NCBI RefSeq assembly: GCF_001458335.1
Contig: NZ_CYTO01000024.1
Location: 947,115-1,011,114 of the forward strand
Reading direction: 5' to 3'
DNA from: Cognatishimia activa
GTDB taxonomy: Bacteria; Pseudomonadota; Alphaproteobacteria; Rhodobacterales; Rhodobacteraceae
Length of the DNA stretch: 64,000 nt
The translations under genes and the position numbers were made by a program. The notes under the pieces were generated by a model. That model was not told the origin of the DNA, searched no databases, and worked only from the letters and a program-made list of their open reading frames with translations. Shown piece by piece: positions 18,152 to 27,042 of this stretch (position 1 is the first letter of the stretch; each line of letters opens with the position of its first letter).

Positions 18152-18346
18152 ATGAGCGATGATTTCAATATGTCCATGCGCAAATTTTTGAAACAGGTTG
18201 GCGTAACCTCGCAACAAGCGATCGAAGACGCATTACGGGCAGCCCCCGTTACAGAAGGCAAAAGCTTTAAGGCCCGCGCGGTCATCACCATCGACGAACT
18301 GGGAATGACCCACGAAGTCGAAGGCGACATCAAGGCACAGGAGTAA
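18152..18346 (+). CDS. Small DUF6494-like protein
   Basis: A 64-residue protein beginning MSDDFNMSMRKFLKQVGVTS, start ATG at 18152 with AGGAG 5 bases upstream. It has no signal or membrane segment. It resembles the small family labelled DUF6494, seen beside FDH-linked ferredoxin and Mrp genes; the name is from memory and only moderately sure. It lies 13 bases after the polyferredoxin gene and 3 bases before mrp, so it is part of the same operon. Function is unknown. Confidence 0.72.
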   Translation: MSDDFNMSMRKFLKQVGVTSQQAIEDALRAAPVTEGKSFKARAVITIDELGMTHEVEGDIKAQE

Positions 18347-18349
18347 ACC

Positions 18350-19402
18350 TTGACCCGAGAACAGGTTCTAGATGCACTTAAAGGCGTGAATGATCCCGCT
18401 GGTGGCAATATCGTATCTTCGGGCACGATGAGAGCACTGAATGTAGATGGCACTTCGGTCAGATTTGTGTTGGAAATCGACCCGAAGCGCGCACAAAGTT
18501 ATGAGGCCGTAAAATCACAAGCCGAGAGCGCTTTGGCCGCTATCGGTGCTTCCGCAAATATTGTCATGACAGCGCATAGCACCCCGGCAGCGCCGCCTGA
18601 TCTTAAACCAAAATCTGCTGCTGCCCCTAAGGGGCCGGAGAAAATTCCTGGCGTGGATCGTATTCTGGCTGTGGCGTCTGGCAAGGGCGGCGTTGGAAAG
18701 TCGACCGTTTCCGCCAACCTAGCCTGTGCTTTGGCCGCAGAAGGTCGGCGTGTAGGGCTGCTTGATGCAGATGTTTATGGCCCATCTCAACCGCGTATGC
18801 TTGGCGTTTCAGGGCGCCCTTCAAGCCCGGATGGCAAAACGATACTGCCGCTGCGCAATCACGGGGTCACGATGATGTCCATCGGCCTCATGACAAATGA
18901 TGATCAGGCCGTGGTGTGGCGCGGACCAATGCTTATGGGTGCGCTACAGCAAATGATGACGCAGGTGCAGTGGGGCGCTTTAGACGTCCTAATTGTCGAC
19001 CTTCCGCCGGGCACTGGAGACGTGCAAATGACACTTGCTCAAAAGGCTCCGGTGGACGGGGCCGTGATCGTATCGACGCCACAAGACATCGCCCTACTGG
19101 ATGCGCGCAAGGGGATCGACATGTTTAAACAAATGAACGTGCCCATCCATGGTATGATCGAAAACATGTCAACGCATATTTGCTCAAATTGCGGTCACGT
19201 AGAACACACATTTGGTCATGGCGGCGTTGCTGCCGAAGCCGAGAAATTGGGCGTACCGCTTCTCGCTGAAATCCCGCTGGATCTACAGATCCGCATGGCC
19301 GCTGATGGGGGCGCACCGATTGTGACCAGTCAACCCGACAGCCCGCAGACCGAAGCCTTCCGTAAAGTAGCGCGTGCACTGATCGACGGGGGCAATGCAT
19401 GA
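18350..19402 (+). CDS. mrp: Mrp/NBP35-family P-loop ATPase (iron-sulfur carrier)
   Basis: A 350-residue ATPase of the Mrp/ApbC type, thought to bind and deliver [4Fe-4S] clusters. An N-terminal MIP18-like (DUF59) domain occupies about 1-75, then the deviant Walker A GKGGVGKST (111-119), the switch segment VDLPPGTGD, and the metal-binding CSNC pair near residue 280. The start is TTG at 18350 just after the preceding stop, with the GGAG of the previous gene's end as ribosome site. In an operon with a polyferredoxin, a cluster-loading role for the FDH iron-sulfur proteins is reasonable but inferred. Confidence 0.9.
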   Translation: MTREQVLDALKGVNDPAGGNIVSSGTMRALNVDGTSVRFVLEIDPKRAQSYEAVKSQAESALAAIGASANIVMTAHSTPAAPPDLKPKSAAAPKGPEKIPGVDRILAVASGKGGVGKSTVSANLACALAAEGRRVGLLDADVYGPSQPRMLGVSGRPSSPDGKTILPLRNHGVTMMSIGLMTNDDQAVVWRGPMLMGALQQMMTQVQWGALDVLIVDLPPGTGDVQMTLAQKAPVDGAVIVSTPQDIALLDARKGIDMFKQMNVPIHGMIENMSTHICSNCGHVEHTFGHGGVAAEAEKLGVPLLAEIPLDLQIRMAADGGAPIVTSQPDSPQTEAFRKVARALIDGGNA

Positions 19403-20109
19403 GCGATCAGGTGGTTTTTCCTCCTTTGATGTCGGGCCACGAGGTGACAGGCCCAAACGACGCGTTCGCCACAGCACAAGCCAAGGCCGCGATGGGCTGT
19501 GATGCAGGATTGATAGTCTATAATCTGGGTGCCAATAGCCTGTCCGCGGCTTTGGTCCTTACACCTGAAGTCCCATTGTCGCGCGCCATGACAATGCTTC
19601 CCACCTGTGCGATCGGGTTTCAGAATGCCCTTGGTGCACTCGCCCCACCGGAGGTTGCGGTGCATTTGGAATGGGGCGGCGGCATCCGAATAAACGGCGC
19701 GCGATGTGGTATGTTTCGCGTGGCTGCTTCAAACAGAGAATTGGACCAAATATCCGACTGGCTGGTGGTCGGATTCACTTTACCACTCTGGCCAGACAAC
19801 AACCGCCCGGGAGACACACCCGATGAAACAGCACTCTATGCCGAGGGTTGCGTTGACGTTGAGGCTCCGCGCCTCGTGGAGGCTTGGGCGCGCCACACGC
19901 TGAACTGGATCAACCGTTGGGAACAGGATGGCCCGCGCCCATTGCACGAAGAATGGCGCGGGTTGGCCCATGCTATGGGCGAGGATATCATCCAAGACGG
20001 TTTGACAGGCATTTTCATGGGCGTAGACGAAGACTTTGGCATGCTTTTGCGAGATCGCGATGAAACAACCCATCTCATTCCTCTGACCACACTACTGGAG
20101 ACTCGCTGA
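19399..20109 (+). CDS. Biotin/lipoate protein ligase-like protein
   Basis: A 236-residue protein resembling the biotin/lipoate A/B ligase family. The segment from about 40 to 130 aligns with the ligase fold (LSAALVLTPEVPLSRAMTML, EWGGGIRING, GFTLPLW), and the C-terminal part resembles the DUF4444 extension. The usual lysine-containing catalytic pattern is not clearly seen, so ligase activity is not assured. Its ATG overlaps the mrp stop by 4 bases, so it is in the ferredoxin-mrp operon. What it would modify in a formate cluster is unknown. Confidence 0.72.
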   Translation: MSDQVVFPPLMSGHEVTGPNDAFATAQAKAAMGCDAGLIVYNLGANSLSAALVLTPEVPLSRAMTMLPTCAIGFQNALGALAPPEVAVHLEWGGGIRINGARCGMFRVAASNRELDQISDWLVVGFTLPLWPDNNRPGDTPDETALYAEGCVDVEAPRLVEAWARHTLNWINRWEQDGPRPLHEEWRGLAHAMGEDIIQDGLTGIFMGVDEDFGMLLRDRDETTHLIPLTTLLETR

Positions 20110-20588
20110 TGAAACTTGCGATTGCCACACATCTGGATGATAGCGACACTCGGGTCTTCTCCAAACATGCTCGGACCGGAGAATGGTGCATTGCGGGCGG
20201 GTTTGAGTTCTCGAACTGGGCCGAGGGCGATCTGGTCGGCAAAGCAAGGCAAGCCTTTTCAAATGGTTGGTTCGGTATCGAGACAGGCGGGCGCGTTACA
20301 TTTGTGGCGGTCACAACTGTCACGACGGCAGAAGTTCAGCGGCTGACCGACCAGCTTGCACAGCACTTCGTCACCTACTACGGCGCGCCTGATGTGGAGG
20401 CCGCCCGTCCGGTCGCGGCTGAAGAGATCACCCAAATGGCCGAACTCTGCGAAGAACATACCGATGGCACTCTACTTACTCTTTCACGTGACCTAACAGA
20501 GACCGGCGTACGCGAAAGCTACCGCGCCATTGAATCTCACAAAGCCGATCTGGACCAATTTGCCGTACATGGCTCTTTGGATGATTGA
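20109..20588 (+). CDS. DUF6505-like protein, last gene of the ferredoxin operon
   Basis: A 159-residue soluble protein beginning MKLAIATHLDDSDTRVFSKH. Its start overlaps the preceding stop by one base (TGATG). I recognise it only as similar to a domain of unknown function (DUF6505) that follows ligase-like genes in FDH regions; the label is from memory. No cysteine motif or membrane segment is visible. Placement implies a role linked to the polyferredoxin/Mrp operon. Confidence 0.7.
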   Translation: MKLAIATHLDDSDTRVFSKHARTGEWCIAGGFEFSNWAEGDLVGKARQAFSNGWFGIETGGRVTFVAVTTVTTAEVQRLTDQLAQHFVTYYGAPDVEAARPVAAEEITQMAELCEEHTDGTLLTLSRDLTETGVRESYRAIESHKADLDQFAVHGSLDD

Positions 20589-21246
20589 TCAGAGGGCCGC
20601 AGGAAACCATCGATTGAACTAATCCAGCGGGTCGTCGCAAAAAAGGGTCGGGCTTTCCCAAGAAACGGTATTTCTTACGTCAACTTATCGACATCCAGCG
20701 CGACGTTTGGGGTAGCACGGCCGGTCAAATTGAGATTTTCAGCCCAGACAGACCGATAATCACCACCAACTGATCGCGCGGAATATCCACATTGATGGAC
20801 TTCAAATTATGCTCGCTTGCGCCGCGCACCTCGATGTTTTTCAGCTCAACCCTCAGGGCCCCAAAATACAGCCCCTTGCACAAAGCTCAGCGGGGATGAG
20901 TCTCCAATATCAAAAAGTGAACATTTAAAGATTTGGGACAGAAGGTAACTCCCGTGAACAAAAAGGATTCTCAAGGTAAATATTGCGAAAACGGATAAGT
21001 CCGGCGATTAGGTGCCAAAAAATTTCATGATGGATGTCTGCTACGCGGACTTTGCAGCCGTACCACACAGGTAAATCAACGTCAGATAACCAAACCTAAG
21101 CTGCCATTCCCTTGTAGGACCAGAATAAGCGCTCTTAGCCTGAATCGGAAATGGGTTTCGCAGAGACATTCAAATAAATCTCGTTGTCAAACGCTGTGCG
21201 GTGCTTAAGCTTGACAGCCTTGGGCCAGTATATTGAACCTGCCTCT
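20589..21246. other. Gene-free region around the uvrA remnant
   Basis: About 658 bases between the DUF6505-like gene and the LysR gene. Apart from the uvrA-derived segment at 20743-21080, I see no gene. The last 160 bases must hold the LysR promoter; no operator was recognised there. Confidence 0.5.
20743..21080 (-). pseudogene. Decayed duplicate of the uvrA 5' end and upstream region
   Basis: Bases 20743-20853 align without gaps to uvrA 2301-2411 (its first 37 codons) with about 15 mismatches in 111. The homology continues through the uvrA upstream region to about 21080, with small indels. The reading frame is intact over these codons but the start codon is AGG instead of ATG, and the UvrA frame stops matching after about codon 37. 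The SOS box is broken by a small deletion. Orientation is the same as uvrA, so the two copies are direct repeats about 18.4 kb apart, flanking the Tup-FDH-ferredoxin module. The right limit is approximate. Confidence 0.85.
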
Positions 21247-22194
21247 ATGATAAAGTTTGAAAACTTCACCACGCATCAATTGCGAGTCCTAGCTCATCTT
21301 CTGTCGAGCAAGAACGTAACGGCGACCTCGCATTTCTTTGATACCTCTCAACCAGCAGTCAGTCGTTTACTTGCAGAAATGCGCCAGAAATTCGGAGATG
21401 CCTTGCTTGTTCGAGGTGGTGACGGGATGGTTGTTACCGACCGCGGCAAACTCGTTCTGGCAGAAGTGGAGAATATCCTAGACCGGTTGAGTGAGTTGGT
21501 GCAGCCTGAGAGTAGCTTTGCGCCGGAAAAGTCAGATCAAACCTTTTCCTTAGGTTTCACAGACAGCAACATGGTAACTCTTGTTCCACCGCTTGTTGTA
21601 GCCATCAAGCGGGCGGGTCCAAACTTGCGTACGCATATACGTGCGATCGAACCTGAGTTTGATGTCGTCAATGCATTGGCCAGCCGAACCATGGACGTGG
21701 TGGTCGACTGTGTGAGCGAATTCACTCGGGGTACGTATGACACATTGCGGTTTATGCCATTGGGAATGGATGATGTCGTTCTGTTGGTTCGTGAAGGGCA
21801 TAGTATCGTTGATCGACCGCCGCGGACTGCGGAAGAGTATCTTAGTCTCAAGCACGTTGCGCCATATCCAATTTCAAGAGCTGACAAAGGACCAATCGAT
21901 GGTGCCTTGGTCGCGCAAAAGATTCCAAGACAGACGCAGTGCCTTATCCCCGAATACAATCTCATCCCTCAAGTTCTCACGGGATCGAATCTGGTTTTTA
22001 CAACATGCCGCCAGTTTGCCGAGCATTTTTCGACAACTATGCCGCTTGAGGTTGTTCCGGCGCCGGATTTCTTTCCGCCGATGGAATTTAGGTTGCTTTG
22101 GCATGAAGCCACTCATCGTGGTCCATCGGCCGTCTGGCTGAGAAAACAGATTCAAAGTGCAGCGAAACTAAGCGGCCTGCCGGAATCCGTGTGA
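21247..22194 (+). CDS. LysR-family transcriptional regulator
   Basis: A 315-residue regulator from the chosen ATG at 21247; an upstream in-frame start at 21184 lacks support. An N-terminal winged helix-turn-helix (HQLRVLAHLLSSKNVTAT, then TSQPAVSRLLAEMRQ) is followed by an effector-binding domain. The sequence is closer to the NodD/PnbR-type LysR branch than to CysB. It lies upstream of and parallel to the BMP transporter operon, separated by 209 bases that contain a candidate operator, so it probably controls that operon. The inducer is unknown. Confidence 0.9.
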   Translation: MIKFENFTTHQLRVLAHLLSSKNVTATSHFFDTSQPAVSRLLAEMRQKFGDALLVRGGDGMVVTDRGKLVLAEVENILDRLSELVQPESSFAPEKSDQTFSLGFTDSNMVTLVPPLVVAIKRAGPNLRTHIRAIEPEFDVVNALASRTMDVVVDCVSEFTRGTYDTLRFMPLGMDDVVLLVREGHSIVDRPPRTAEEYLSLKHVAPYPISRADKGPIDGALVAQKIPRQTQCLIPEYNLIPQVLTGSNLVFTTCRQFAEHFSTTMPLEVVPAPDFFPPMEFRLLWHEATHRGPSAVWLRKQIQSAAKLSGLPESV

Positions 22195-22235
22195 ATTTCA
22201 GCTTATAAAATAAGCGAAATGATTATGCCTGAAGC

Positions 22236-22253
22236 CATATCAAATTCGATATG
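22236..22253. promoter_or_regulatory. Inverted repeat upstream of the BMP transporter operon, candidate LysR operator
   Basis: Perfect arms CATATC and GATATG are separated by AAATTC, fitting the T-N11-A pattern of LysR-type sites. It lies 150 bases upstream of the transporter start and 42 bases after the LysR stop. Binding by the adjacent regulator is inferred. Confidence 0.4.
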
Positions 22254-22403
22254 ACTCAAATACTGCTGCGGTCATTGATCAAATCCAAACCGGTTGGCTA
22301 GCATTTACAAATCGCAATCGAACGAAACGTCTCGGCTGCTATCATGAAACCGCGGATGGCTGGGGACTCTCAATTATCCGCAATATCCGAAAGGGGCTCT
22401 TTC

Positions 22404-23387
22404 ATGTCCTACTTTAAGACCTCAAAAGTCATGCTTTCCACCGCGGCGGCCCTTATGCTTGGCACGGCCTCTACGGCTAATGCCGAAACCACTGTGGCGC
22501 TGGTCTTGCCAGGTTCAATCGCTGATGGCGGGTGGAACGCTGGCGCCTATCAGGGGCTGCAAGCACTAAAAGCTGACGGTTTCGACGTGGCTTTCTCAGA
22601 GAACGTTAGCCAAGCTGATATTCCGGCGGTTGTTCAAGGTTACGCCGACGATGGTTACGATCTTGTGATTGGCCACGGTTATCAGTTCGGAAGCCTGTTT
22701 GCGGAGATATCCGAAGAATACCCGGAGCAAGCATTTTTTGCGACGACATCTGCGCCTGGCAATACCGAGATCCCGAGCAATGCTTTGTATGTAGAATTCC
22801 GTTATACGGATGCGGCCTATGGTATGGGCGCACTTGCAGCGCTGATGTCTGACGGTAAAGCCGTTGGCGTCGTTGGCGGTGGGGACAACCCGACCACTCA
22901 AGGTATGGCCAAAGCATTTGTAGAGGCTGCTGAAGCAACCAAAGATGGCTTAAAAGGCTATGCGATTGTGACAGGCGATTACAATGACGCTGCCAAGGGT
23001 CGTGAAGCAGCCTCAACCATGATCGGCAACGGTGCTGACGTTATCTGGCACACCGCTGACATCACGGGCATCGGCGCGATCGAGGGTGCTTCGTCACAGG
23101 GCGCGAAAGTTATCGGCATGTTCGCCGAACAAACCGAGCTGGCTCCGAGCGAAATGGGCACCAGCCTTTCTGCGAACAACGCGGGTTTGGTGCAGGAAGT
23201 GGCCAAAATGGTTGCTGATGGCAGCTTTGAAGGTGGTGGAATGTGGGAACCTGCACTCGGGTTCTCTTGGCTGCCGCTCTACGGCGACACCACCTACAAT
23301 ACGGACCTGATTAGCGAAGACACATGGGCAAAGTTCCTTGAGATCTGGGCCAAAGTCGATAGCGGTGAAATTGAACCGGCGTCCTAA
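22404..23387 (+). CDS. BMP-family ABC transporter substrate-binding protein
   Basis: Periplasmic binding protein of 327 residues with a signal peptide (ATG at 22404, AAGGGG 9 bases upstream, cleavage after STANA). The start VALVLPGSIADGGWN and later VIGHGYQFGSLF and GKAVGVVGGGD fit the Bmp/PnrA family that binds nucleosides and related small molecules. A longer frame from 22344 is less likely. It heads an operon with an ATPase and two permeases, and with a CoA ligase and a creatininase-like gene. The ligand is not known; the catabolic genes suggest something other than a simple nucleoside. Confidence 0.9.
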   Translation: MSYFKTSKVMLSTAAALMLGTASTANAETTVALVLPGSIADGGWNAGAYQGLQALKADGFDVAFSENVSQADIPAVVQGYADDGYDLVIGHGYQFGSLFAEISEEYPEQAFFATTSAPGNTEIPSNALYVEFRYTDAAYGMGALAALMSDGKAVGVVGGGDNPTTQGMAKAFVEAAEATKDGLKGYAIVTGDYNDAAKGREAASTMIGNGADVIWHTADITGIGAIEGASSQGAKVIGMFAEQTELAPSEMGTSLSANNAGLVQEVAKMVADGSFEGGGMWEPALGFSWLPLYGDTTYNTDLISEDTWAKFLEIWAKVDSGEIEPAS

Positions 23388-23454
23388 TTTGCTCAACTGA
23401 TCTAACAAAAGATGGGTGAGGAAGCTCCTCCCCCTGGTTCTCCCCGGAAGTGCT

Positions 23455-24984
23455 ATGACCAACGCCATTACTCTCCTGCGCATGCAAAAAATCACCAAGC
23501 GCTTTGGCGCTTCGGTGCTGGCAAATGACAAAATTGACTTTGACTTACATGCGGGCGAGGTCGTGGCACTTCTCGGAGAAAACGGAGCGGGCAAATCCAC
23601 TCTAATGAATATCCTCTACGGGCTATACGAACCCACCGAAGGAAAAATAGAATTTAGCGGGGTTCAAACATCATTCCGCGATCCAGCGCAGGCCATCGAA
23701 CACGGTATTGGCATGATCCACCAAGAGTTCATGTTGGTGGAACCTTTCACAGTCGCTGAGAACCTATTGATGGGTACGACAACGTTGCCCGCAGGTGCCG
23801 AAAATCTGAATACGGCACGCCAATTGATCCGTGAAATCTCTACGGAATATGGCCTGCAAGTCGACCCAGATGCCCGCATTGAAGATCTATCCGTGGGGCA
23901 ACGTCAACGGGTGGAAATCCTGAAGTTGCTGTTTCGCCATGCAAAACTTCTAATCTTAGATGAACCGACAGCGGTTCTGACACCCCAAGAAACTGACGCC
24001 TTGTTTGAGGTACTCAATCGTTTGCGGTCAAACGGCCACGCAATCGTCATCGTCACACACAAGATGCATGAAGTGATGGCCATCTCAGACCGTGTTGCCG
24101 TTATGCGCGCAGGCCAGATGGTCGCGACCGTAAATACATCAGAGAGCACCGAGGCGGAGCTAGTACGCCTGATGGTCGGGCGCGATTTGGACCTATCGGT
24201 TGACCGCACAGAACCCAAAGGACGCAAACGCGCTCTAGAGTTGGTGCAGCTGCAGGTCGAAGCGCGCGTTGGCGCGAAGGCGACGCCGCCAGTGGCCCTT
24301 GTTTTGCGCCATGGTGAAGTGCTGGGCATCGCCGGTGTAGACGGCAATGGACAGACTGAACTCATCGAAACAATATTTGGCTTGAAAGAAGCTCAAAGTG
24401 GGTCAATTACTCTCGAGGGTCGCGAAATAACAAACCTCACCACCGTCGAACGGCGTGCGGCTGGAATCGGCTATGTCCCGCCGGATCGGCGCGGAGTCGG
24501 TGCGTTGGTAACACTGTCGATCGAAGACAATGTGATCCTGGGTGCCTCCAAAGAATTTACGCAATTTGGCCTTCTAAATAGGTCGCTTGCTCGTATTGCA
24601 GCTGACAATGTTATTGATCGTTTTGGCGTAAAGACTCCGGACGCAGAATTTATTTCCGGCAATCTGTCCGGAGGCAATCTGCAGAAACTGGTCTTGGGAC
24701 GTGAGGTCTCACGCGACCCCAAAGTGCTGCTGATCGAACAACCAACGCGCGGGCTGGATGTTGGAGCCATTGAATTGGTTTGGGGCGAGATCATCGAGCA
24801 GCGCAACCAAGGTGCTGCTGTCTTGCTGGCCTCTACCGAGCTCGAAGAAATCCTGGCTCTTTCGGATCGCATCGCGGTGATGTTCGAAGGTGAAATTATG
24901 GGCATCGTTCCTCGTGACAAGGCAACAACACCGATCTTGGGTGCAATGATGGCTGGGCGCCAATTGGACGAGGTGGCGGTATGA
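23455..24984 (+). CDS. ABC transporter ATPase with two nucleotide-binding domains
   Basis: A duplicated ABC ATPase of 509 residues of the sugar/nucleoside importer class. The first domain has Walker A GENGAGKST and signature LSVGQRQRVEILK; the second has the modified loop GVDGNGQTEL in place of a canonical Walker A and signature LSGGNLQKLVLGRE, typical of this class, in which the second site is degenerate. The start ATG at 23455 is preceded by GGAAG. It lies between the binding protein and the permease, overlapping the latter by 4 bases. Confidence 0.92.
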   Translation: MTNAITLLRMQKITKRFGASVLANDKIDFDLHAGEVVALLGENGAGKSTLMNILYGLYEPTEGKIEFSGVQTSFRDPAQAIEHGIGMIHQEFMLVEPFTVAENLLMGTTTLPAGAENLNTARQLIREISTEYGLQVDPDARIEDLSVGQRQRVEILKLLFRHAKLLILDEPTAVLTPQETDALFEVLNRLRSNGHAIVIVTHKMHEVMAISDRVAVMRAGQMVATVNTSESTEAELVRLMVGRDLDLSVDRTEPKGRKRALELVQLQVEARVGAKATPPVALVLRHGEVLGIAGVDGNGQTELIETIFGLKEAQSGSITLEGREITNLTTVERRAAGIGYVPPDRRGVGALVTLSIEDNVILGASKEFTQFGLLNRSLARIAADNVIDRFGVKTPDAEFISGNLSGGNLQKLVLGREVSRDPKVLLIEQPTRGLDVGAIELVWGEIIEQRNQGAAVLLASTELEEILALSDRIAVMFEGEIMGIVPRDKATTPILGAMMAGRQLDEVAV

Positions 24985-26069
24985 GGTTTTCCTTAGAAAA
25001 AAGAGATACGCCTCTCGTGAGTGGTTGGTCGATTGTCGCGATGTCCGTGCTGGCCGTGCTGATCGGTATGGCTTTGGGCGGGATATTATTTTTGCCATTT
25101 GAGGCGAGCCCATGGGAGGGCTACCAATCCTTGATCGGCAACGCGTTCTTTTCGAAACGGGGCTTTGGCTACACATTGGTGACGGCGACGCCGCTGATGA
25201 TGGTGGGCTTCGGAACGATTGTCGCCTGGCGCTGTGGATTTATTTTTCTTGGGTTCGAAGGGTGCCTGTTGATCGGTGCAATGGGCGGTACAATGGTGGG
25301 CCTTGGAGCACTTGAAGGCGGCATACTAAGTAGCACGGCGCCAGCGCTTGTGATCGCGATTGCCCTGGCTTGGGGCGCAACGCTTGGTGCACTATGGGCC
25401 GGTCTGGTTGGTGAGCTGAAGATACGCTTTGGTGGCAATGAAGTTCTGATCGCACTGATGATGAACTTTTTAGCGATCTACCTTGTCCAATACCTTGTCG
25501 CCGGGCCTTGGCGTGTTGTCGGCGATATGCCTCAGACCGAGAGGCTCCCGAAAGACCTATGGCTTCCCTACATCGTTAGCGGAACGCGTCTGCACGCAGG
25601 TTTTCTGGTCGCGATTGCTTCCGGTGTCGTGATCTGGGTGGTCATGGCCAAATCCAGAGCGGGGTTTGAAATGATCGCCAGCGGTTTGAATCCACGTTCG
25701 GCGCGCTACGGCGGCATCCAAGTTGCCATACGCCAACGACAGGCCGCTTTGATTGCAGGTGGATTGGCCGGTTTGGCTGGCGCGATCACCATTTACGGTG
25801 TGCATCACCGGTTACTTGATGGTCTTTCAGATGGAACAGGTTTTGTAGGAATCGTAACGGCGCTTCTGGGGCGGATGTCGATTCCTGGCACAGCAATCGC
25901 CTCTGTTCTTTATGGCGGCTTATCGGTCGGCGGAGACGCCATGCAGCGCCAGACTGGTTTGCCCTCGTCCATTGTTCTTATCGTACAGGCCAGCATCGTG
26001 TTGCTGCTATTGGCGACCGAGGTATTGCGCACTCATCGCATTGTTTTCTCTCGCAAAAAGAAGATCTGA
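24981..26069 (+). CDS. ABC transporter permease (BPD_transp_2 family), first
   Basis: Inner-membrane permease of 362 residues with about 9-10 hydrophobic helices. GFEGCLLIGAMGG and the NEVLIALMMNF motif are typical of nucleoside-type permeases that pair with Bmp-binding proteins. Its ATG overlaps the ATPase stop by 4 bases and it is followed at once by the second permease. The pair probably forms a heterodimeric channel. Substrate unknown. Confidence 0.9.
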   Translation: MRFSLEKRDTPLVSGWSIVAMSVLAVLIGMALGGILFLPFEASPWEGYQSLIGNAFFSKRGFGYTLVTATPLMMVGFGTIVAWRCGFIFLGFEGCLLIGAMGGTMVGLGALEGGILSSTAPALVIAIALAWGATLGALWAGLVGELKIRFGGNEVLIALMMNFLAIYLVQYLVAGPWRVVGDMPQTERLPKDLWLPYIVSGTRLHAGFLVAIASGVVIWVVMAKSRAGFEMIASGLNPRSARYGGIQVAIRQRQAALIAGGLAGLAGAITIYGVHHRLLDGLSDGTGFVGIVTALLGRMSIPGTAIASVLYGGLSVGGDAMQRQTGLPSSIVLIVQASIVLLLLATEVLRTHRIVFSRKKKI

Positions 26070-26070
26070 A

Positions 26071-27006
26071 ATGGATATCCCTGAGCTTGCATTTCTGACC
26101 ACTTGGATCGCCGCTTCAGTCCGGCTGACTGGCCCATTGCTCTTGGCAAGTCTGGGCGAATTGATCAGCGAGCGCGCAGGCGTTTTGAACGTGGGAATTG
26201 AAGGCACAATTCTACTGGGCGCTTTAGCGGCATACCTCGGAGCGATCTGGAGTGGCTCACCTTGGATTGGGGCGCTGGCGGCGGCGGGTATTGGCATTCT
26301 TGTAAATGCCTTTCTCGCTTGGATGTATGTTATCGTAAAAGCAAGCCAAGTGGTTGTCGGCATTATCTTCAATGTGCTGGCGATGGGCATAGCAAGCTAT
26401 GCGTTTCGCACCATCATGGGGGATGTCCCGCGTATTCAAACAGCGCCGATGATGCCCGAAATCTCTATTCCCGGTCTGAAAGAGCTCCCACTAATCGGGC
26501 CAGCACTCTTTGGCCAATCCGTCATGTTCTATATCACGATCCTGATCGCGCTAGGAACCGGTTGGCTGATGTTCCGCACGCGGTTTGGGCTAAACCTGCG
26601 GGCTGTTGGAGAGTACCCCAAAGCGGCGGCCGCTGCTGGCATCAACGTGGTGCGGATGCGCATCATCGCTGTGCTGGCTTGCGGGCTAGGCGGAGGATTG
26701 GCCGGCGCTTACTTTGTGCTCGTCCAGATCGGCTTGTTCCGTGACACAATTGTCCAAGGTCGAGGCTTCATTGCACTGGGGATCGTTATCTTGGCGCGCT
26801 GGAACCCATATCTGGCCATCCTCGCGGCCTTTGGCTTTGCGTCAATGGACGCGCTCGCATTGTCCCTGCAGCTTTTCGACCTGCCTCTCCCGACGCAAGC
26901 GCTTGTAGCGCTGCCCTACCTGCTTACGGTTCTGGCCGTGTCAGGCGTCTTTGGTCGATCCCGTAACCCAGCGGCATTGATGATCCCCTATCACGCCGAT
27001 CGTTAA
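26071..27006 (+). CDS. ABC transporter permease (BPD_transp_2 family), second
   Basis: Inner-membrane permease of 311 residues from the ATG at 26071; a longer frame from 25912 overlaps the preceding gene and is rejected. It starts MDIPELAFLTTWIAASVRLT and has LVNVGIEG-like LNVGIEGTILLGALAAYLG, conserved in this family, with about 8 helices. It begins 1 base after the first permease's stop, with AGAAGA-type sequence upstream. With its partner it completes the importer. Confidence 0.9.
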   Translation: MDIPELAFLTTWIAASVRLTGPLLLASLGELISERAGVLNVGIEGTILLGALAAYLGAIWSGSPWIGALAAAGIGILVNAFLAWMYVIVKASQVVVGIIFNVLAMGIASYAFRTIMGDVPRIQTAPMMPEISIPGLKELPLIGPALFGQSVMFYITILIALGTGWLMFRTRFGLNLRAVGEYPKAAAAAGINVVRMRIIAVLACGLGGGLAGAYFVLVQIGLFRDTIVQGRGFIALGIVILARWNPYLAILAAFGFASMDALALSLQLFDLPLPTQALVALPYLLTVLAVSGVFGRSRNPAALMIPYHADR

Positions 27007-27042
27007 CTCAAAAATCTCTGACACCTTTCAAGGAGACCTCTC

